A stretch of 28,285 nt of DNA. It comes from JAICND01 sp035281425. GTDB taxonomy: Bacteria > Actinomycetota > Acidimicrobiia > Spongiisociales > ZC4RG35. Under the pieces are notes generated by a model. The model was not told where the DNA came from. It saw nothing but the letters and a program-made list of their open reading frames with translations, and did no database searches. Shown in pieces: positions 23,860-28,285 of the stretch. The number at the start of each line of letters is the position of its first letter. Positions within the stretch are counted from its first letter, which is position 1. Location of the stretch: assembly GCA_035281425.1 (NCBI GenBank), contig DATEDX010000166.1, forward strand, positions 1 through 28,285. The letters are read 5' to 3'. Position numbers and translations under genes: made by a program.

Positions 23860-26484
23860 ATGGAACCGACCAACCTCTCCACCCCGCTGGGCGATCGCCT
23901 CATCGCGCCCCTGGCCAACATCGAGGAAGTCACCCGGCTTCCCTACTCGATCCGGGTGCTGCTCGAAGCAGCCATGCGGCGCCGCGACAACGTCCTGGTT
24001 CATGCCGACGACGTTGAGCGCATCATCCGCTACCACCCCACCTCCCAGGAAGACGCCGAGATCCCTTTTATCCCTGGACGGGTGGTGTTGCAGGACTTCA
24101 CCGGGGTTCCAGCGGTGGTCGATCTGGCGGCGATGCGAGCCGCCATCGTCCGCATGACCAACGATCCCGCTGCCGCGGCCCGGGTCAATCCCGGCGTTCC
24201 GTGTGATCTGGTGGTGGACCACTCGGTGCAGGTCGATGCCTTCGCCCGGCCCGACGCCCTCCTCATCAACAGCCGTAAGGAGTTCGAACGAAACCAGGAA
24301 CGTTACGAGTTCCTCAAATGGGGCCAGTCGGCCTTCGCCAACTTCCGGGTGGTGCCTCCGGCGACCGGCATCGTCCACCAGGTCAACCTCGAATACCTGG
24401 CCAAGGTGGTATGGGACGACGGGCAGTGGCTCTACCCCGACTCGCTGGTGGGGACCGATTCCCATACCACCATGATCAACGGGTTGGGAGTGGTGGGGTG
24501 GGGAGTGGGCGGGATCGAGGCCGAAGCGGCGATGCTGGGCCAGCCCATTTCGATGCTGCTCCCGGCAGTGGTCGGTTTCCGGCTGACGGGGCGGCTGCGG
24601 GAAGGCTCCACCGCCACCGACCTGGTCCTGCGGGTTACCGAGATGCTCCGCCAGCATGGGGTGGTGGGCAAGTTCGTCGAGTTCTACGGGCCCGGCCTCG
24701 ATGACATGCCGGTGGCCAACCGCGCCACCATCGCCAACATGGCGCCGGAGTATGGGGCCACTATCGGCTTCTTCCCCGTCGATCAACAGACCATCGAGTA
24801 CCTACGTTTCACCGGTCGCCCCGAGGAACTGGTGGAAACGGTGGAAGCGTATTACCGCCACCAATTGTTGTGGCGCGACGACCGCCATCCCGTGGCTTAC
24901 AGCTCTCACCTCGAGTTGGACTTGGCTTCCGTCGAGCCCGCCCTGGCCGGGCCCCGGCGCCCCCAAGACCGGGTGGACCTGTCGGCCATGAAGGCGTCTT
25001 GGCGGGGCAACTTCGCCCCGCTTTACGGGCGCGAGGATTCCAAATCGGTGCCCGTCAGCGGTGCCACCGGCAGCTACCAGCTGAGCGATGGTGACGTGGT
25101 CATCTCCGCCATCACCTCCTGCACCAACACCTCCAATCCTGAGGTGATGATGGCGGCGGGCCTGGTGGCCCGGGCGGCCCGAGAGAAGGGGCTGACGCGC
25201 AAGCCCTGGGTGAAGACTTCGCTCGCCCCCGGCTCCCAAGTCGTTACCGAATACCTGCAGTCGGCCGGGCTGCTCGCCGATCTGGAGGCGGCCGGGTTCT
25301 ACCTGGTGGGTTACGGGTGCACCACCTGCATCGGCAACTCGGGCCCACTGCCCGAGGAGATCTCTCAAGCGGTCAACGATCACGGTCTGGTGGTGGCGGC
25401 GGTGCTATCGGGCAACCGCAACTTCGAAGGCCGCATCTCCCCCGACGTGCGGGCCAACTACCTGGCCAGCCCTCCCCTGGTGGTCGCCTACGCCCTGGCG
25501 GGAACCGTGGACTGGGACCCGCTCACCGAACCAATTCCCGGGTCGGAAATCTTCCTCCGCGATCTGTGGCCGAGCCAGGAAGAGGTGGTGCGGATGGTGG
25601 CCGAACATGTCACCCGCAGCCAGTTCGCCGATCGTTACGCCGATGTGTTTACCGGCTCGGAGGAGTGGCGGTCGATCGAGACCTCCGGTGGGGCGCTCTA
25701 TTCGTGGAATCCGGAGTCGACCTACATCCAGGAGCCACCTTTCTTCCTCGGCCTTACCTCCGAGGTCCCGGCCCTGGGCTCGATCGAGAACGCCCGGGTC
25801 CTGGTCAAGGTGGGTGACTCGGTGACCACCGACCACATCAGCCCCGCCGGGTCGATCAAGCCTGACTCCCCCGCCGGCCGCTACTTGATCGACCGTGGTG
25901 TGCAGCCGGCGATGTTCAACTCCTACGGCTCCCGGCGCGGCAACGACCGGGTGATGACTCGCGGCACCTTTGCCAATGTCCGAGTCCGCAACGACCTCGC
26001 TCCTGGCACCGAAGGCGGCCTCACCACCGACTTCCTCGACGGCACCATCAAACCCATCTACGACGCCGCCATCCACTACCAGGCCGCGGGGGTTCCCCTC
26101 CTGGTGCTGGCGGGAAAGGATTACGGGATGGGATCGTCACGGGACTGGGCGGCCAAGGGGACCTTTCTCTTGGGGGTCAAGGCAGTGTTGGCGGAGAGCT
26201 TCGAGCGGATTCACCGGTCCAATCTGGTCATGATGGGAGTTCTTCCCCTCGAATACCGCCTGGGCGAAAACGCCGCCTCTTACGGCCTCGACGGCCACGA
26301 GGTCTTCTCCATCAGCGTGCCCGACGACCTCCGGCCCCGCCAGGAACTGGTGGTACGCGCCGTCAAACCCGACGGCGGGGAGGTGCCGCTGACGGTAATC
26401 GCCCGGGTCGATACCCCCATCGAGGTCGAGTACCTCCGCCACGGAGGCATCCTCCACTACGTGCTGCGGCAGATGGCGGGTTAA
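23860..26484 (+). CDS. acnA: Aconitate hydratase (AcnA type)
   Basis: Interconverts citrate and isocitrate in the TCA cycle with a [4Fe-4S] cluster. A TTG at 23845 is in frame, but the ATG at 23860 has GAAAGG seven bases upstream and gives 874 residues, slightly short of the usual 890-930. The cluster ligands are Cys421 in SCTNTSNP and Cys487/Cys490 in GCTTCIGNSG, with the AcnA spacing. The swivel domain carries GSSRDWAAKG. DHISPAGSI and NSYGSRRGND are further family motifs. The last two bases of the stop codon form the first pair of a 27-base-pair palindrome. It converges on the DUF559 gene. Confidence 0.96.
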   Translation: MEPTNLSTPLGDRLIAPLANIEEVTRLPYSIRVLLEAAMRRRDNVLVHADDVERIIRYHPTSQEDAEIPFIPGRVVLQDFTGVPAVVDLAAMRAAIVRMTNDPAAAARVNPGVPCDLVVDHSVQVDAFARPDALLINSRKEFERNQERYEFLKWGQSAFANFRVVPPATGIVHQVNLEYLAKVVWDDGQWLYPDSLVGTDSHTTMINGLGVVGWGVGGIEAEAAMLGQPISMLLPAVVGFRLTGRLREGSTATDLVLRVTEMLRQHGVVGKFVEFYGPGLDDMPVANRATIANMAPEYGATIGFFPVDQQTIEYLRFTGRPEELVETVEAYYRHQLLWRDDRHPVAYSSHLELDLASVEPALAGPRRPQDRVDLSAMKASWRGNFAPLYGREDSKSVPVSGATGSYQLSDGDVVISAITSCTNTSNPEVMMAAGLVARAAREKGLTRKPWVKTSLAPGSQVVTEYLQSAGLLADLEAAGFYLVGYGCTTCIGNSGPLPEEISQAVNDHGLVVAAVLSGNRNFEGRISPDVRANYLASPPLVVAYALAGTVDWDPLTEPIPGSEIFLRDLWPSQEEVVRMVAEHVTRSQFADRYADVFTGSEEWRSIETSGGALYSWNPESTYIQEPPFFLGLTSEVPALGSIENARVLVKVGDSVTTDHISPAGSIKPDSPAGRYLIDRGVQPAMFNSYGSRRGNDRVMTRGTFANVRVRNDLAPGTEGGLTTDFLDGTIKPIYDAAIHYQAAGVPLLVLAGKDYGMGSSRDWAAKGTFLLGVKAVLAESFERIHRSNLVMMGVLPLEYRLGENAASYGLDGHEVFSISVPDDLRPRQELVVRAVKPDGGEVPLTVIARVDTPIEVEYLRHGGILHYVLRQMAG

Positions 26485-26543
26485 TCCCGTTCTTGTGACG
26501 GTTGAGCAGAAATATCCTGCTCAACCGTCACAAGAACGGGATT
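26483..26543. repeat. Perfect 27-bp palindrome, copy 1 of the DUF559-flanking repeat
   Basis: The arms 26483-26509 and 26517-26543 are perfectly complementary around a seven-base loop (AAATATC). The core is TTCTTGTGACGGTTGAGC and its complement. The palindrome begins inside the acnA stop codon and contains the DUF559 stop codon (26521-26523). It could terminate both converging transcripts, although no T-run follows either side. It is 46/50 identical to copy 2 at 27501-27550, in the same orientation and without gaps. Confidence 0.9.
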
Positions 26544-27456
26544 GGGCGGCTTGAAGCGCCCGCCAGAGGGTGTTCCCGACCCATCCGGGATTGCGGAATA
26601 TCTGATCGGTGGTGAATCGGAGGAGCTGCCAGCCCACCAGGGTTATCTCGTTGTTCCGTTCAGCGTCGTAGGCTCGTTCGCTCCGGGTGGCGTGATAACC
26701 GTGACCGTCGATCTCGGCACCCAGCAACCAGTCTGGCCAAGCGAGGTCGATTCTCACCCTCCGGCCCGACGGTAGGACGAGTTCGTATTGCATGACCGGT
26801 TCCGGCAACCCAAAGTCGCGCGCAATTTCCAGGGCAACCCTTTCATAGGGGCTTTCGACTGCACCCGACTTCGGCAACGAGATAAGAGCCCGCTCGAGCC
26901 GCTTCACCCCAGGGCGACCCCTCTGGCGGCGAGCGGATAGGAGTTGGTGCACCGCGTCCTCGCTGGTCAAGCCGAGGCGTAGCGCGGCGTCGAGGCAGAA
27001 GCTCAGCTTGCGGTCGGAGAGGATCGCCGCCCCACTCAGGAGAGCCCTGTCCACTGTTTGTGCGGTAATGCCCTCGACTTCGGTGACATCCTCTGCAGGA
27101 AGCAGTGTCGAGGTGTGGATGGTGACCTCGCCTACGGTTCGAAATCGCCGAGCGCGTGGAGTACATACCTCAACCACTTGCCCGAAAGGCATGATCCCGT
27201 GGAGTTCGAGTGCCGCTCGATGGGAAACGGCAGACCCTGGACCACCGGCGAGCACGGCAGCCATCAACCGCTGCTTCCACAATCTTGGTGCGCCGACTAT
27301 CCGATAGACCCCGCGCAGATCGGGCTCCCACCGTCCGCTTGAGGCTCTGGCAACGGCGTGATGGCGTGCGCCGCCCAACTCTCGGATTTGAGCCAGACCG
27401 AGAACGCCGTGTTGCGATTCGGCAATCCTGGAAGCAGTGTGATCCACCGAGCCCAT
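26521..27456 (-). CDS. AbiEi-type winged helix plus DUF559 (Vsr-like nuclease fold) protein
   Basis: Protein of 311 residues. The N-terminus (about 5-55) resembles the AbiEi antitoxin winged helix (HGVLGLAQIRELG, then LRGVYRI). The middle (about 60-190) is the usual AbiEi C-terminal-like region (AVSHRAALELHGI). The C-terminus is a DUF559 domain of the PD-(D/E)xK nuclease fold: SPYE near 202-205, Asp237 in RIDLAW, Glu248 and Asp250 in AEIDGHGYH, then GWQLLRFT. Function is unknown; no toxin partner is adjacent. The frame is open to 27564 through copy 2 of the palindrome, but the ATG at 27456 is preferred. It lacks the TANNNT leaderless signal of its neighbours, and its base composition looks less GC-rich. 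Confidence 0.85.
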   Translation of the reverse strand: MGSVDHTASRIAESQHGVLGLAQIRELGGARHHAVARASSGRWEPDLRGVYRIVGAPRLWKQRLMAAVLAGGPGSAVSHRAALELHGIMPFGQVVEVCTPRARRFRTVGEVTIHTSTLLPAEDVTEVEGITAQTVDRALLSGAAILSDRKLSFCLDAALRLGLTSEDAVHQLLSARRQRGRPGVKRLERALISLPKSGAVESPYERVALEIARDFGLPEPVMQYELVLPSGRRVRIDLAWPDWLLGAEIDGHGYHATRSERAYDAERNNEITLVGWQLLRFTTDQIFRNPGWVGNTLWRALQAAQSRSCDG

Positions 27457-27500
27457 GGCCACAACATGGCGGAATTGACCGTCCGAGGGAACCCCCTCGT

Positions 27501-27550
27501 TTCTTGTGACGGTTGAGCACGAATATCGTGCGCAACCGTCACAAGAACGG
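27501..27550. repeat. Palindrome, copy 2 of the DUF559-flanking repeat
   Basis: The arms 27501-27522 and 27526-27547 pair with one A-G mismatch around a three-base loop. Over 50 aligned bases it differs from copy 1 at four positions. One pair of differences is compensatory: G26509-C26517 becomes C27520-G27528. It lies between the end of the SUOX-fold gene and the start of the DUF559 gene, exactly 1011 bases from copy 1. Confidence 0.88.
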
Positions 27551-27573
27551 AAGATGGAAGGCAAGGTGGCGGG

Positions 27574-28185
27574 TCAGTCCCCCCAGTAGCGCTGTTCTTT
27601 CCAGGGGTCACCGTACATGTGGTAGCCGTTGCGTTCCCAGAAGCCCGGGGTGTCGTGGTCAAGGAACTGGATCCCTCGCACCCATTTGACGGACTTCCAG
27701 AAGTAGAGGTGAGGAACTACCAAGCGCAGAGGCCAGCCGTGGTCGGGTTCGAGGTCTTCTCCGCCATAGCGGTAAGCGAATATGTTCGGCTCGGCCAGGA
27801 AGTCGGCTAAGGGCAGGTTGGCCGTGAAGCCATGCTCGGCGGAAACGAGAACATGGGTGACTCCCGGACGCAGCTTCACCCGGCTCATCACCTCGGACAC
27901 CGCCACCCCCTCCCAGACCGTGTCCAGCTTGGACCATTTGGTGACGCAGTGGATGTCGAAGGTACGAGTGACGGCGGGCAGAGCTCGGAAGGCGTCATGG
28001 CTCCACTGCACCGGCTCCTCTACCAGCCCGCCCACCGTGAAGTCCCACTCCTCGAGCTTGACCCGCGGCGTGACCCCGGCGTGGAGCACCGGGAAGCGAT
28101 CGGTGACGTACTGGCCGGGTGGAACCCGTCCAGGGTCGATACCACGCTCAGCGATGTCGACCCGTTTACGGCTGAAGAAGGACAT
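27574..28185 (-). CDS. SUOX-fold molybdopterin-dependent oxidoreductase
   Basis: Sulfite-oxidase-fold enzyme of 203 residues binding a molybdenum cofactor. The molybdenum-ligating cysteine is Cys80 in FDIHCVTKWSKLDTVWEG, and the closing HGWPLRLVVPHLYFWKSVKWV is typical of YedY-like proteins. There is no Tat or Sec signal, so it acts in the cytosol unless the start is wrong. Only the SUOX domain is present, without haem or dimerisation domains. Reactions of this cytosolic group are not established. The ATG at 28185 follows TAGGCT by six bases. A membrane protein lies just upstream and could be a redox partner, though it is too truncated to tell. Confidence 0.92.
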   Translation of the reverse strand: MSFFSRKRVDIAERGIDPGRVPPGQYVTDRFPVLHAGVTPRVKLEEWDFTVGGLVEEPVQWSHDAFRALPAVTRTFDIHCVTKWSKLDTVWEGVAVSEVMSRVKLRPGVTHVLVSAEHGFTANLPLADFLAEPNIFAYRYGGEDLEPDHGWPLRLVVPHLYFWKSVKWVRGIQFLDHDTPGFWERNGYHMYGDPWKEQRYWGD

Positions 28186-28191
28186 CGCCGG

Positions 28192-28197
28192 AGCCTA
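28192..28197 (-). promoter_or_regulatory. Leaderless-type -10 box (TAGGCT, 6 bases before ATG)
   Basis: TAGGCT on the minus strand, six bases, then the ATG at 28185. It lies between the stop of the partial upstream gene and the SUOX-fold gene. Confidence 0.5.
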
Positions 28198-28211
28198 CCG
28201 GTGACCGCCCT

Positions 28212-28285
28212 CTATGAACCGACCACGCCTCCGGTGTCGAGGAAGTCGCCGGCCCACTCAAATAGGAAGTAGAGAGCCACCAGCC
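28212..28285 (-). CDS. 3' end of an unidentified membrane protein (partial)
   Basis: The minus strand is open from the window edge to a TAG at 28212-28214. The last residues read LVALYFLFEWAGDFLDTGG, then VVGS and stop. This looks like a terminal membrane helix with a short tail. Only 24 codons are visible, so no family can be named. It is 26 bases upstream of the SUOX-fold gene on the same strand. Confidence 0.45.
   Translation of the reverse strand, partial: LVALYFLFEWAGDFLDTGGVVGS

Noticed and set aside
26521..27456. AbiE type IV toxin-antitoxin system
   Set aside because: No AbiEii nucleotidyltransferase toxin is adjacent. Only the antitoxin-like domain occurs, fused to DUF559.
26483..27550. 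Insertion sequence with terminal inverted repeats
   Set aside because: Each end is itself a full palindrome in the same orientation rather than one arm of an inverted pair, no transposase is present, and no target duplication is visible.

Overview
The window looks like a chromosomal segment of a GC-rich (estimated by eye at mid-60s percent) aerobic bacterium, most likely Actinomycetota. Possibly it is a deep lineage such as Acidimicrobiia, but that is a guess. Reasons: many genes begin 6-8 bases after a TANNNT -10 box with no ribosome binding site (leaderless transcripts), DUF4190 and DUF2752 membrane proteins are present, an AbiEi/DUF559 protein is present, and the Mrp ATPase lacks the CxxC pair, as actinobacterial Mrp proteins do. 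Coding density is very high: 29 genes are called, no gap exceeds 150 bases, and no tRNA, rRNA, CRISPR array or transposase was seen.

Layout. 1-3473 (-): coxM-coxS-coxL, a form I aerobic CO dehydrogenase; coxL runs off the left edge. 3603-4004 (+): msrB. 4001-12305 (-): a seven-gene run reading right to left. It holds a membrane protein with a HxxxH motif, an acetylpolyamine amidohydrolase, a family 5 solute-binding lipoprotein, a DppB permease, a fused DppC permease/DppD ATPase, a DppF ATPase and a TauE/SafE exporter. A strong hairpin separates the binding protein from the permeases. 12378-15680 (+): an orphan protein, a class V aminotransferase, an SDR and a JAMM peptidase. 15677-16846 (-): a rhodanese-E1 (MoeB/ThiF-like) fusion. 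16901-20877 (+): transhydrogenase subunits PntAb and PntB without PntAa, a class III aminotransferase, and a DUF4190-DUF2752-DUF4190 trio. 20878-21957 (-) and 22017-22742 (+): Mrp Fe-S carrier ATPase and a SufR-like cysteine-rich regulator, divergent from a shared palindromic -10 box. 22743-23711 (-): an orphan protein. 23860-26484 (+): aconitase. 26521-27456 (-): an AbiEi/DUF559 nuclease-like gene bracketed by two near-identical long palindromes. 27574-28185 (-): a SUOX-fold molybdoenzyme, followed at the right edge by the 3' end of a membrane protein.

How the genes may work together. Two themes recur. The first is molybdenum cofactor and sulfur transfer: CO dehydrogenase and the SUOX-fold enzyme both need molybdopterin, and the rhodanese-E1 protein is the type that activates sulfur carriers for it; the JAMM peptidase next to it could process such carriers. 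The second is Fe-S metabolism: CoxS and aconitase are clients, Mrp is a carrier, and the regulator is a likely Fe-S sensor. The long minus-strand run suggests import and deacetylation of acetylated polyamines or similar cationic amides or peptides.

The best candidates for something undescribed are the palindrome-bracketed DUF559 cassette, the JAMM/N-rhodanese-E1 pair with no visible ubiquitin-like partner, and the amidohydrolase-transporter operon.
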